Shown: positions 42,704 to 52,613 of the stretch, one piece after another
How positions within the stretch are numbered: the stretch's first letter is position 1
Layout of the letters: each line of letters opens with the position of its first letter
Assembly: GCA_007182875.1 (NCBI GenBank)
Contig: AP019514.1
Location: 248,001-312,000 of the forward strand
Direction: 5' to 3'
Length of the DNA: 64,000 nt
DNA from: Vreelandella sulfidaeris
GTDB taxonomy: Bacteria > Pseudomonadota > Gammaproteobacteria > Pseudomonadales > Halomonadaceae
Translations under genes and position numbers: made by a program
Notes under the pieces: generated by a model
The model's database searches: none
What the model was told of the DNA's origin: nothing
The model's input: the letters and a program-made list of their open reading frames with translations, nothing else

Positions 42704-44505
42704 ATGCATGAATCCTTGAATTTATCGAAGGAACAGTCTTTGTCTCCACAGCCCGCCCAGCTAACTCCCTTCACTGCCCCGCTCGGATGTAATGCCAATT
42801 GCCTCTGTTAGCGATATAACGTCCCCACTGAATCCGTGTTTTGCTTCGCCAATGAAGCGATCATTATTACCGATGCGGAAAATCGAGTGGTGCAAGTGAA
42901 TCCTGCTTTTGTGAGTTAACAGGCATTATGCAGGGCGATGTGCTAGGCAAAACACCTGAAGCTTTCAGTATTTTACCGCTGGATGATAGCCGCACCACGC
43001 GCTTAATGCGCGAAGAGCTGCAATTACGCGATCGTAGCAAGAGCCAAGTGAGCTATCGCAGCCACGATGGCCAGTTTTACCCAGGAATGATGTCGATTAA
43101 TCGAGTACGCAATGAGCACGGTGAGATTGACCACCATGTTATTGTGCTGGCAGACCTTTCGGCGATTCCCGCGCATGCTCGTCACCTCAATCGTGAAGTC
43201 TACTTTGACGCCCTGACGGGGCTGCCCAACCTGCAGTTGCTGACGCAATTGATTCAAGAATCTATTCAGCATGCAGAAGCCAAACAGCTCCCATTGGCGG
43301 TATGCTCACTGGATATCGATTTCTTCAAAAATATTAATGACCGACTAGGCGCATGCGTGGGTGATTCGCTGCTTGCTTCATTTTCCCAGCGGATAAGCCA
43401 TCTGCTGTTTGGGGATGATGTCCTTGCGCGGGTGGGGGCGATGAGTTTGTGCTGTTACTCCACCACGGTGTAGACGACGATTTTTTTGAGAAATTGTTAG
43501 CCTCCATTCGCCAACCGCTAATGATAGATGGGCAGAGCATTCATCTAACGGCAAGTCTAGGGGTGACGCTCTACCCCAATGACCATGTACAGGGGGGATG
43601 TGCTGCTGCGTCATGCCAATCAGGCAATGTATCGCGCTAAACAGCGTGGCCGTGATACCTATCATTTTTGATCCCCACCATGACCGCTTACTACAAGTGC
43701 GCCATGAGCAGCGGCAGCGTTTTGTTGATGCGCTCAACCACAATGAGCTGTGTCTTTACTATCAACCTCAGATCGATATGCGCAGTGGTAATGTGGTCGG
43801 CGTTGAAGCCTTGATTCGCTGGCAGCACCCTGATGAGGGCCTGCTTGCGCCTGGGCAGTTTTACCTATCATCGATACCACACCGTTAGAAGCAGAGCTTG
43901 GCGAGTGGGTCATTGAGCAGGCACTGCGTCAGTTGTCTGAATGGTATGCCCAAGGCATCACCCTGCCGATCAATGTGAATATTAGTCCTACGCATTTGTT
44001 AATGAGCAATTTTAGCCAACGGCTGGGTGAGCTATTGGCGCAACACCCTGATGTACCGCCATCGATGCTAAAGCTCGAAGTGCTGGAAAGTGCCGCGATG
44101 CATGATATCCAAGCCGCGTTGCAAAATATGTCACGCTGTCAAGACCTGGGTGTCAGCTTTGCCATTGATGACTTTGGCACTGGGTTTTCGTCGTTAACCC
44201 ATTTGCGTCAGTTGCCGGTTAACTTGATTAAAATTGACCAGAGCTTTGTGCGCGATATGCTCAGCGATCAAGATGATATGGCGATTGTGGAGAGCGTTAT
44301 TTACATGGCTAACCGCTTTAAGCGGCCGATGCTGGCTGAAGGCGTAGAAACACTTGAGCACGCTAGAGCCTTGATGGCGCTGGGTTGCGAATTAGCGCAG
44401 GGCTATGGCATTGCACGCCCAATGCCTGCCAAAGACTTGCCTGCTTGGCTGGCGCGCTGGCCTACACGTAAGGATTGGAATTCATTGGCGCAGTCGAATA
44501 ATTAA
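42704..44505 (+). CDS. PAS-GGDEF-EAL c-di-GMP protein (frameshifted)
   Basis: A cytosolic protein of about 600 aa. PAS domain: VFCFANEAIIITDAENRVVQVNPAF then GKTPEAFSILP. GGDEF: DALTGLPNLQLL, SLDIDFFKNINDRLG and, after adding one G near 43436, RVGGDEFVLL, an intact cyclase motif. EAL: LYYQPQIDMRSG, VEALIRWQHP, INVNISPTHLL, IDDFGTGFSSL and EGVET. The start at ATG 42704 follows GAGGAG. Breaks are near 42790, 42915, 43436, 43592 and 43868. No membrane segment is seen, so the input is likely an intracellular cue. Confidence 0.85.
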
Positions 44506-45186
44506 GCGGCCTGCTCGTCAGTCGATGACGCAGAGGTTGATGGTACAGAAGTTGGTGACTCAGCAGTTGATGAATTAGTCGCCGCGCCTGCACTACGAGC
44601 TTGCTCCATTTCACTGCGCAGCATGGCTGCTTCTAGCTTGGCCTCCAATAGATATTGACGCGCTTGGGCGGCTACTTGGTAATCTTTTGGCGAAGGGGTC
44701 TGCAGGTGCCATGGCGGCGGCGATAACGGTCTGCATTTTTTCGATAGTAGCCTGAGGGTCGTTAGGCACCGGGCCATAATCAATGGGCACTTCGCCCGCT
44801 ACCGCGTAGCGTTTGCCATCGGGACCAGCTTCATAGTCATAGCTGGCACCGCCCGCATAGGGGCCTCCCACCACTTGATGAGCCATCTCGTGCTGGCGTA
44901 CTTCGCGGTCGGTTTGTTTAAGCTGTTCTAATTGCTGAATCTCTTCCGGTGCCATAGGCGTACCGTCAGCCCGTTTAGGGCCAGCAGGAGTGCTACTCTC
45001 TTCATTATCTTTACTGCTGCTTTCTTCACTGCTGTTGGTACGGGCCAAGCTCGTATCTTTTTTAGTTTCCTCGTCCTCTTGAGTAGCACGGCCTTTTGCG
45101 ACTTGTTCAACACGTGGTGACGCAGCATTTGCTGCGGGGGTATGCCAGGTAGCGATGGAAGTGGTACTAACGGAAGAAACGGCCAT
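44502..45186 (-). CDS. Putative metalloprotease, CJM1_0395/SprA-like family (frameshifted)
   Basis: A protein of about 228 aa. A Ser/Glu/Lys-rich disordered N-terminal half precedes the conserved core [45 protein letters not shown], which holds the zinc-type H-E-x-x-H. A helical tail ([28 protein letters not shown]) follows a shift near 44695, and the C-terminus is Ser/Thr/Ala-rich. The HEMAH and GGEV-type motif define this family; proteolytic activity is not established. It converges with the preceding GGDEF-EAL gene, overlapping by four bases. Confidence 0.75.
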
Positions 45187-45321
45187 AGGTCATTACCGAC
45201 GAAGTAAGAGTTGGGATATCATGAAGTATTAGCGAGCAAAGCCGACAGCGCAAGTTTGCGCGGTACGATGCTAACCCTTTTCTGACACGATGCCAGCCCA
45301 TGCCAATCCTATCCCCGCGCT

Positions 45322-45549
45322 ATGCAAACCATTGATGTGGTCATTCATCTCAACTACGACGAATGCCTGGCTCATTACGAGGGCCGCATTGCCAACGTGC
45401 GTACCCGCAGTGTGGATGGCCGTTGGGTGATATTTCCCGCCGAGGCGATTCGCCGAGTCGTCAGTCGTGACGGCGTGCATGGTATTTACCGATTAAGTTT
45501 TTCTGAGCAGGGCCGATTTATTAGCATTGCTCCCTTAACCAGACGTTGA
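45322..45549 (+). CDS. DUF2835 family protein
   Basis: A 75-aa intact protein, MQTIDVVIHLNYDECLAHYEGRIA, then VRTRSVDGRWVIFPAEAIRRVVSRDGVHGIYRLSFSEQGRF. This pattern (alternating strands, SxDGRxVxFPA, DGVxGxFxL) is the small DUF2835 family, common in marine gammaproteobacteria. Function unknown; the all-beta pattern might suit a small binding module. Confidence 0.82.
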   Translation: MQTIDVVIHLNYDECLAHYEGRIANVRTRSVDGRWVIFPAEAIRRVVSRDGVHGIYRLSFSEQGRFISIAPLTRR

Positions 45550-45556
45550 TCCGCTT

Positions 45557-46036
45557 ATGCACCGCCATGAAACATCAATTACCTTGAATGACCTCATTTA
45601 TGCCGTTATCCCCAATTTAAACAGCGCTGAAAAGTTAGTTTTCTCTACGCTAGATAGTTTAATTGAAGAGGCTACAACCCCTTTGGATATACTTAAACGC
45701 ACTGAACAGCGTCAGGCATTTGGGTTGGAAGTTCACCGGATTAGGATTAATTTAGAGCACCTGCTGAACAGCTATCGGCCCGAGGTAGATGCCATATTAC
45801 GCAGTGAAGGTGAGCACCAAGGGCCGGTGGTAGAAGCCGACCACCACGAGGCAGATGCCATACGCAGTGCTATAGATATCTATCAACACGTCTGTGCTTT
45901 CCAACGCGGCGAGCGTCCTCACCCGCACCTGAACGCTAAATCGTCCTGGCAAACTTTCATAGCGCAAACAGTCACAGCATGGCATCAACATTGCTTGTAT
46001 AATGTGGCAATTGGACTTTCAGGCTTACCCGTTTGA
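45557..46036 (+). CDS. Hypothetical helical protein
   Basis: An intact 159-aa soluble protein, seven bases after the DUF2835 gene and so probably co-transcribed. It is predicted mostly helical: SAEKLVFSTLDSLIEEATTPLDILKRTEQRQAFG, then LEVHRIRINLEHLLNSYRPEVDAILRSEGEHQGP and a His-rich segment VEADHHEADAI. No catalytic motif, signal peptide or membrane helix is evident. I do not recognise the family. Confidence 0.65.
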   Translation: MHRHETSITLNDLIYAVIPNLNSAEKLVFSTLDSLIEEATTPLDILKRTEQRQAFGLEVHRIRINLEHLLNSYRPEVDAILRSEGEHQGPVVEADHHEADAIRSAIDIYQHVCAFQRGERPHPHLNAKSSWQTFIAQTVTAWHQHCLYNVAIGLSGLPV

Positions 46037-46090
46037 AAGCAAACAGCCTGCCTACCCGGCGTTGGCTGTCGACACATTAGGAGATATACC

Positions 46091-46635
46091 ATGTCTGCCT
46101 CACCTGTCACATTGATGGTGGCGCGTCGCGTTGAGCACGGCCGCTACTTGGATTTTAATCGTTGGCTTAATGAAGGGCGCGAGCTAGCGGCCGATTTTGC
46201 CGGCTACCTTGGCTCCGGCGTATTGGCACCCCCGCTGATGACGATGAATATCAAATCATATTCCGCTTTAGCAACAGCGAAACGTTAGCCGCCTGGGAAC
46301 ACTCGGCCTCGCGCCATGCATGGTTGGCGCGCGGCAAAGGCTATATGAAGCGCCTCATGAGCACCGCGCCACCGGACTAGATACGTGGTTTCAAACCAGT
46401 GGCAGCAGTGCTCCGCCGCGCTGGAAGCAAGCAGTGGCCGTCTGGTTGGCCTTCTTTCCTATCTCGCTGCTATTTCAGTGGATATTTGGTGGTGTGCTCG
46501 CCGATTGGGCACTGGTGCCACGTGTGGTGGTTAGCACCTTGATGTTGACGCCGGTAATGGTGTTTGTATTTATCCCCCTCTATGCGCCTGTTAGCTCCCC
46601 TGGTTGCAAGGGTAAATGGTCACCTTTGGATCTAG
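46091..46635 (+). CDS. Antibiotic biosynthesis monooxygenase-like protein with C-terminal membrane helices (frameshifted)
   Basis: The N-terminal half is a ferredoxin-like ABM domain: VTLMVARRVEHGRYLDFNRWLNEGRELAADF, with the corrected continuation YQIIFRFSNSETLAAWEHSASRHAWL. The C-terminal half has two hydrophobic helices (AVAVWLAFFPISLLFQWIFGGV and VVVSTLMLTPVMVFVFIPL). This fused layout is common in proteobacterial ABM proteins of unknown function. Breaks are near 46248, 46345 and 46583; the 3' end at 46635 is my best estimate. Confidence 0.7.
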
Positions 46636-46792
46636 TCGCGCGTTGGCGGCACACCCAGCGTTCATCGTAAGTTTGTCTTTAGTTCTGCGCTTCCATGGGT
46701 TCTATGCTGTGTTGGTGCTAATCTTAGTATACTGGTCCTTTGATGATGGCCTTTATGATACTAAGCTGAATGTGCCTGCAGAAAGGATAACT

Positions 46793-46814
46793 GACGCCAG
46801 TGTAATGCTGGCGT
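46793..46814 (+). repeat. Short hairpin before the GST gene
   Basis: Arms acgccag and ctggcgt with a seven-base loop lie 25 bases before the GST start. It may be the end of the preceding transcript. The 155 bases before it hold no convincing gene. Confidence 0.45.
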
Positions 46815-46838
46815 AAAACCCAGCCCCATGGAGTGTTT

Positions 46839-47509
46839 ATGATCCACGTTCACCATCTGGAAAAGTCTCGTTCGCATCGTATCTTATGGCTTCTAGAAGT
46901 CCTTGAACTGGATTATGAGCTAGTGGTTTACCAACGCGATGGCAAAACACAGCAAGCGCCAGCTTCGCTGAAAAAGATCCACCCGCTGGGTAAATCGCCG
47001 GTAATTACCGATGGTGATCTCACTGTAGCTGAGTCAGGAGCGATCATTGACTACTTGTTACAGCGCTATGGGCAGGGGCGATGCCAGCCTTCCTCCGATG
47101 ATAGTCGCGCTTGGGTGGATTATCGCTACTGGCTGCACTATGCAGAAGGCTCATTGATGCCGCTATTGGTGATGCAGCTTGTGTTTGGCCAACTTCCCAA
47201 GCAGTCACCCTGGTTGATAAAGCCACTGGCAAAAGGCATTAGCGACACGGTTGGTAAGCGCTTTCTAGCACCGCAGCCAAACAGCATCTCACCTTTATTA
47301 ACCAACATCTGTCAGCCAACGGCAGTTTTGCGGGGCCATGGCCTAGCGGTGCCGATATTCAAATGAGCTTTCCGCTACAGGCGGTTGCCGCCGTCCAGTC
47401 ACTGGAAAAATACCCTGCCATTGCCGCTTTTGTTTCCCAAATCGAGCAAGATGCTGCATGGCAGCGAGTGGTAGAGCGGGCAGGTCCGCTTACCATTCCT
47501 GGCCAGTAA
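46839..47509 (+). CDS. Glutathione S-transferase family protein (frameshifted)
   Basis: A thioredoxin-fold N-terminal domain (MIHVHHLEKSRSHRILWLLEVLELDYELV) has the Ser/Arg pair after the first strand, KIHPLGKSPVITDGDLTVAESGAIIDYLLQRYG with the cis-proline S-P-V and glutathione-binding E-S. It is followed by a helical C-domain (WVDYRYWLHYAEGSLMPLLVM). Breaks lie near 47085 and 47282. The ATG at 46839 follows GGAG. About 224 aa. Likely a cytosolic conjugating or stress enzyme; substrate unknown. Confidence 0.85.
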
Positions 47510-47518
47510 ATAATTGCC

Positions 47519-49614
47519 ATGCGCTATTCGGTAGCGGCTATTAATAGCCGCCAATCGTTTAAAAATTCCGTACTTCAGCGGATGGCTGGCCTGCTCAGAG
47601 GTGGCGGGGCGGTGTTTCTTTTGTGGACTTTTTTATACGCGCCACAGAGTTACGCGAAGAATGCCCAACCAGCAGATTTTCTTGGGCGAGCACCGCTGAG
47701 TGGGGAGAGTGCTGAGGTTATCGCCAGCGCTGCCTTATTAGCGTCTGCTGCGACACTCCCAGTCGATGTCCTGCGCCGAGTTGACGATTATTTGGGGCGT
47801 TGGGGCATTGTGTTACTGCTTGTTCTGCTGTTGTTGGCACTTATTGGCAATGTATTAATGAAGCGCCGTATAAAGCATAACCGTGCTTTGCTACAAACCA
47901 ATAAAGAGATGCTGGCGACGATACTGGACAGTGTAGACGCCTTTATTTATATCAAATCTCCAACGTTAGAGTATCAGTACGTTAATCGTCGTATTAGCGA
48001 TCTATTTGGGCTGCCTGCAGACAAGATTATCGGTAAGCGTGATGAGGCATTCTTTGATGCTGGCAGCGCCGCCGAAATCGACCAGGTTGATCGCAATGTA
48101 TTACTTTCTGGTAAAAAGTGACGGTAGAGGAGAGTAACGTCTTGCAAGGCGAGAGCCGGGTAAGAACCTTCTTATCAATTAAAATGCCGCTGTCGATGTC
48201 TCCAGGGCGCCTCCTTCGCTATGCGGTATTTCGACCGAACTCACCGATTATCTCGAAATGCAGTCGCACACGCATTACCTAGCTTTTATGACTCGCTGAC
48301 GGGACTGCCCAACCGCCGATTACTGTTGGACTCATTAACGGCTGCTATTGAGGGATGATGAGTGGGCCGCGTCATATAGCGCAGTGCTGGTGATAGACCT
48401 GGATAATTTCCGTTTAGTGAACGATATACAGGGCCATAATAGCGGTGATCAGTTGCTGATTAATGTTGCTGAGCAGCTACGCCAGCGGCTTGGAGAAGAA
48501 GCTACCTTGGCACGCTTCAGTAGCGATGAGTTTGTAGTGCTGGTCAATAACCTAGGCGAGCAGCAGACGGATGCTGTTCTTAAAGCCGAGCGCGTGGCGC
48601 GCCAACTGTTGGAAACCATTGCCCAGTTAAGAAGCGGCCACTCGTTACCCATCAGTGCCAGCATTGGCATTTCGCTGTTTACTGGGGGCGAGCACAGCAT
48701 GGATAGCGTGTTGCAACAGGCTGATATGGCCTTGCAACAGGCAAAGCGCGCTGGGGGAAATACGCTGTGCTTTTTTAATACTGACATGCAAACCAGCGTG
48801 TTGGAAAGGGCCAGTTTAGAAGCTGATCTGCATAAGGCGCTTGAGCGCAACGAGCTGGCGCTGCATTACCAAGTGCAAGTCGACCATCAGGGCGTTACGA
48901 CGGGTGTGGAAGCGTTGTTGCGTTGGTATCACCCTGCGCGGTTGGGTTTCCCCCGCGACGTTTATTCCTTTGGCGGAGGAGAACCGACTGATTTTGCCGA
49001 TCGGTTACTGGGTGCTGCGATCAGCTTGCGAGCAATTAGCGAAGTGGTCGCATCAAACGGCCTATGCGCCCTTAAGTATTTCCGTCAATGTGAGTTCAGT
49101 GCAGTTTCAGCAGCCGGAGTTCGTGCGTGACGTTGAGGCATTGCTGGCAGAAACGCAGGCACCGCCGAGCCGTTTGGTGCTAGAAGTAACCGAGAGCCTG
49201 TTGATGCATGAGCCAACGCGAGTGCGTAATACGATGTTGAGACTCCGGGCTAAGGGGGGTCCGCTTTGCGCTTGATGATTTTGGAACAGGCTATTCGTCG
49301 CTAAGTTATCTCAAGCGATTGCCGTTAGATGAGTTGAAGATTGACCAATCGTTTATTCATGAACTGCTTACCGATAAAACGGATGCGGCAATTGTTGATA
49401 CCACGATACTGCTCGCAGTGAGCTTAGGTTTAACGGTGGTGGCGGAAGGGGTAGAGAAAAAGAGCAGCTTGATTGGCTCAGAGGCCATGGCTGTTACCGC
49501 TATCAAGGTTACCTATTTGGCCGCCCGACACCGATTGAGTACCTTTTGAGAGCTATTAAGCGGTTATATCCCCCCTTCAAACAAGCTGAAGGGGGGGAAG
49601 GCAGTTCAGTATAA
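47519..49614 (+). CDS. Membrane PAS-GGDEF-EAL protein with degenerate cyclase motif (frameshifted)
   Basis: A protein of about 700 aa with an N-terminal leader helix, a second TM ([19 protein letters not shown], residues ~98-117), a PAS domain ([34 protein letters not shown]), GGDEF and EAL. The cyclase site reads R-F-S-S-D-E-F instead of GGDEF, so synthesis is unlikely. The EAL domain has [41 protein letters not shown] and EGVE, consistent with active phosphodiesterase. Breaks are near 48119, 48197, 48285, 48350, 48947, 49255 and 49463; the 3' end at 49614 is from the corrected frame. Confidence 0.83.
49570..49597. terminator. Hairpin between convergent genes
   Basis: Arms ccccccttca and tgaagggggg form a strong stem at the convergent ends of the GGDEF-EAL gene and nhaD. 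No long T-run, so it may be a weak or factor-assisted terminator for both. Confidence 0.6.
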
Positions 49615-49624
49615 GGTGCCCATC

Positions 49625-51100
49625 TTAGCTAAAAAGCGCAAAGCTCTCAGCGTTGAGCCACATATGTACCAAAATGCTGGCGACATAACCGAGTAAAATA
49701 ACCGGTGACCAGCGCAAATGGCCCATAAACGTATATGACCCCCTTGCCTGGCCCATGACCGCCACACCAGCAGCTGAACCAATCGATAGTAAGCTGCCCC
49801 GACGCCCGCGGTTAAGGTAATCAGCAGCCATTGGCCATGGGACATGTCGGGCTCCATCGTTAGTACTGCAAACATCACTGGAATGTTGTCGATGACCGCC
49901 GAGACAACGCCTAACGTAATATTGGCTGCGGTGGCATTCCAGCCGGTATAGAGCGCTTCCGACAGCAAGCCGAGATAGCCCATAAAGCCAAGCCCGCCGA
50001 CGCACATAACCACCCCGTAGAAAAACAGCAAGGTATCCCACTCTGCGCGCGCCACGCGGTTAAACACATCGAAGGGAACCACACTGCCCAACTGCGCCAG
50101 CTTACGGTCATCACCACGACGGCTATAGCGTTCGCGTTTACGCTCCAGCGAGCGGGGTAGGCTGCGACGCAGGTAGTAGCCAAAGAACTGCAAGTAGCCC
50201 AAGCCGGTCATCATGCCCAACACTGGCGGCAGGTGGAGCACAACGTGACACAGTACAGCGGTCACGATCGTCAATAAAAACAGCAGCACAATGCGCCGCG
50301 CGCCGCGCTTCATCCACACATCTTCATAAACGCTGGCAGGCTTCTCATCCTTGATGAAGAAGCTCATGATGGCTGCAGGAATCAGGAAGTTGACCAAGGA
50401 GGGGGAAGAACAGAATGAAGAACTCCTGGAACTCAACCATGCCTGCTTGCCACACCATCAGGGTGGTAATATCGCCAAACGGACTAAACGCCCCCGCGTT
50501 GGCGGCCACTACGATATTGATACAGGCCAGGTTAATAAACCGCCGATCACCTTCGGCGACCTTCGTCACCACCGCACACATCAACAGCGCGGTAGTGAGG
50601 TTATCGGCAATCGGGGATAACACAAAGGCGAGACCGCCGGTCAGCCAAAACAGTGTGCGATAGTTGAAGCCCTTGCGCAGCATCCAGGAACGCAAGGCGT
50701 CAAAGACCCGGCGTTCTTCCATGGCGTTGATATATGTCATGGCCACCAGCAGGAACAGCATCAGCTCGGTGAATTCCAAAAGCGTTACGCGAAAGGCGTA
50801 CTCGGATGCTTCCGACATACCATTTTGAACATACACCCAGCCGATGAGCCCCCAGATAATGCCGGCGGCAACCAACACGGGTTTAGACTTACGCATATGA
50901 ATCTTTTCTTCCGCCATGACGAGTGCGTATGCCAGAACGAAAATAGCTAATGCGAAAAAAGCCCACGAAAGAAGCCGTTAGATCTAACTCACCGGTGACT
51001 GCAAAGCAGAAGGACTCACAGAAAATAGTAAGGCCGCTAACAAAAAAAGCCAGCGACGATACAATCGAGGCTGGCGAGAGAATTGGCACAACGTAGGCAT
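49625..51100 (-). CDS. nhaD: Na+/H+ antiporter NhaD (frameshifted)
   Basis: A membrane antiporter of about 490 aa that expels sodium, important for halophiles at alkaline pH. A cleavable-looking leader starts MPTLCQFSRQPRLYRRW, then LDLTASFVGFF and the conserved MAEEKIHMRKSKPVLVAAGIIW. Later come ALRSWMLRKGFNYRTLFWLTGGLAFVLSPIADNLTTALL and NIVVAANAGAFSPFGDITTLMVWQAG, the core motifs of NhaD. Breaks are near 49815, 50400, 50925 and 50985. It is monocistronic and convergent with the GGDEF-EAL gene. Confidence 0.9.
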
Positions 51101-51540
51101 GTGACTTTCTTCCTCATGGTTAAGTTGTCAGGAGTGGTTTGAAAACGGAATTAGTTTATCAGCCTATATTGCGATGCAATACCTTATAAAAACGAACGAA
51201 AACAGTTCTTCTTAGGGTAATGGCATCTTTTTAATAAATTAATCTTTTAGGTAATGGTAACTTTAGCAGTATTAGTTTTACAAAGACTTAACAAATTCAT
51301 GATTATTATACTAACGCCGAATAGTATTATTGAATAAACGTCAATTTTATAAATGTTATCACTAATACAGCCTTGCTTAAGCAGTCTCAGGCTTTCTCCG
51401 ATGTAATCGTGAAGAGGGCGATGGGGAGAGTGCTCGCTTAGGGACATCGTGCTATGTTGAATCCCGCCAAGCTGGCGGCTTGGTAAGATAAAAACGAGGC
51501 CCGTTAGAAAACGGCCACTGAATACGCTAAGGAAACAACG
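51101..51540. other. AT-rich 440-bp intergenic region
   Basis: This gap separates the divergent nhaD and TRAP receptor genes and must contain both promoters. It is clearly AT-richer than its surroundings, especially 51170-51360. I see no coding signal, RNA gene or strong hairpin; one open frame crossing it on the minus strand is probably spurious because it runs into the TRAP gene start. Confidence 0.5.
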
Positions 51541-52518
51541 ATGCGCAATCCATTTCGCTCCCTTTGCCGTACGCTTAGCGTGTCGGCTGCTACGCTCGCG
51601 CTGGCGAGTGCCGCTTTCTCTGCCCATGCTGAAACCCGAGTGACCTATAAGTCGGCTTCTGCTGGCACCGCCTATTACCAGATGGGCGTAGAGCTTTCAG
51701 AGGCAATTCGCCAGGGTACGGATGACGCTATTGTGCTGACCCTGGAAGAGTCAAGGCTCGGTTCAAAACGTAATGGAAGTCATGGCGCGCCAAGGTAACT
51801 ATGTGTTCACCACACCGCCTGCATTAGTCGCTCAGGCGATGGCTGGGGGAAGGGGGCGTTTGCAGAACGTCAGAATCCCCGCTTTCAAGAGATACGCGGG
51901 TTATTTCCGATTCCCTCGATAACCATGCATTTTGTACTGGCAGGTGACGAAGGCGTCACCGATGTGTCTGCATTGGCAGACAAGCATTTATTAATAGGCC
52001 GAGGCACTTTTGGCGCCCGCGAAGCGTCTCGTTATCTGGAACTGTTTGGTCTGGAAGAAAGTGTCCAAATTGCCGATGCAGCCATTGGCAGCGGTCCCGA
52101 TGCGCTCAAAAATGGTCAGATTGATGGTTTTGTGACCGCCAGTTCTTTCCCGTCTCCTAATGTGATTGAGACGGCCGCCAGCATGCCAGTCTCATTGATC
52201 AGCCTGAGCGACGAACAAATTGAACAAACCGGCGCAGCGCGCCAAACGATCCCCGGCGGCACCTACCCCGGTATCGATAAAGATGTCGAGACCACATCGC
52301 TGCCGGTGATTGCCTACACTACGACGGCGATGGATGATGACACCGCTTATACACTGACTAAAACATTCTGGGAGCGCCGCGATGCCATGGCCGAAGAGGC
52401 CGCCTGGTGGGGCAGTATTACCCCTGGCATGCTGGAAAACATGAGCGGCACGTTACACTCAGGTGCGCTGCGTTATTACGAAGAAGCGGGGTTCGATGTG
52501 CCTGATACCCTGCGTTAG
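51541..52518 (+). CDS. TRAP transporter solute receptor, TAXI family (frameshifted)
   Basis: A periplasmic receptor with signal peptide ending S-A-H-A-E. It reads YKSASAGTAYYQMGVELSEAIRQGT (TAXI ligand-binding start), then QGSVQNVMEVMARQGNYVF in the corrected frame and GRGTFGAREASRYLELFGL later. Breaks are at about 51758 and 51850. About 326 aa. It pairs with the fused permease downstream. Known TAXI substrates include glutamate and dicarboxylates, but this one cannot be assigned. Confidence 0.88.
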
Positions 52519-52613
52519 CATTTTGCAGTAACCCTTTATGTTTATTTCCCCACCGCCACGGCGCTTACGCTGTGGCAGTCCTGTGTTGATGCAGTATTGA
52601 TAGGCAATTTGGC

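Noticed and set aside
46616..46816. Possible 66-aa hydrophobic protein before the GST gene
   Set aside because: No credible start signal, it overlaps the end of the ABM gene, and the codon pattern looks random.
51247..51627. Minus-strand open frame of 126 codons in the nhaD-TRAP gap
   Set aside because: It overlaps the signal peptide region of the TRAP receptor, has no ribosome-binding site that I can see, and no recognisable motif.
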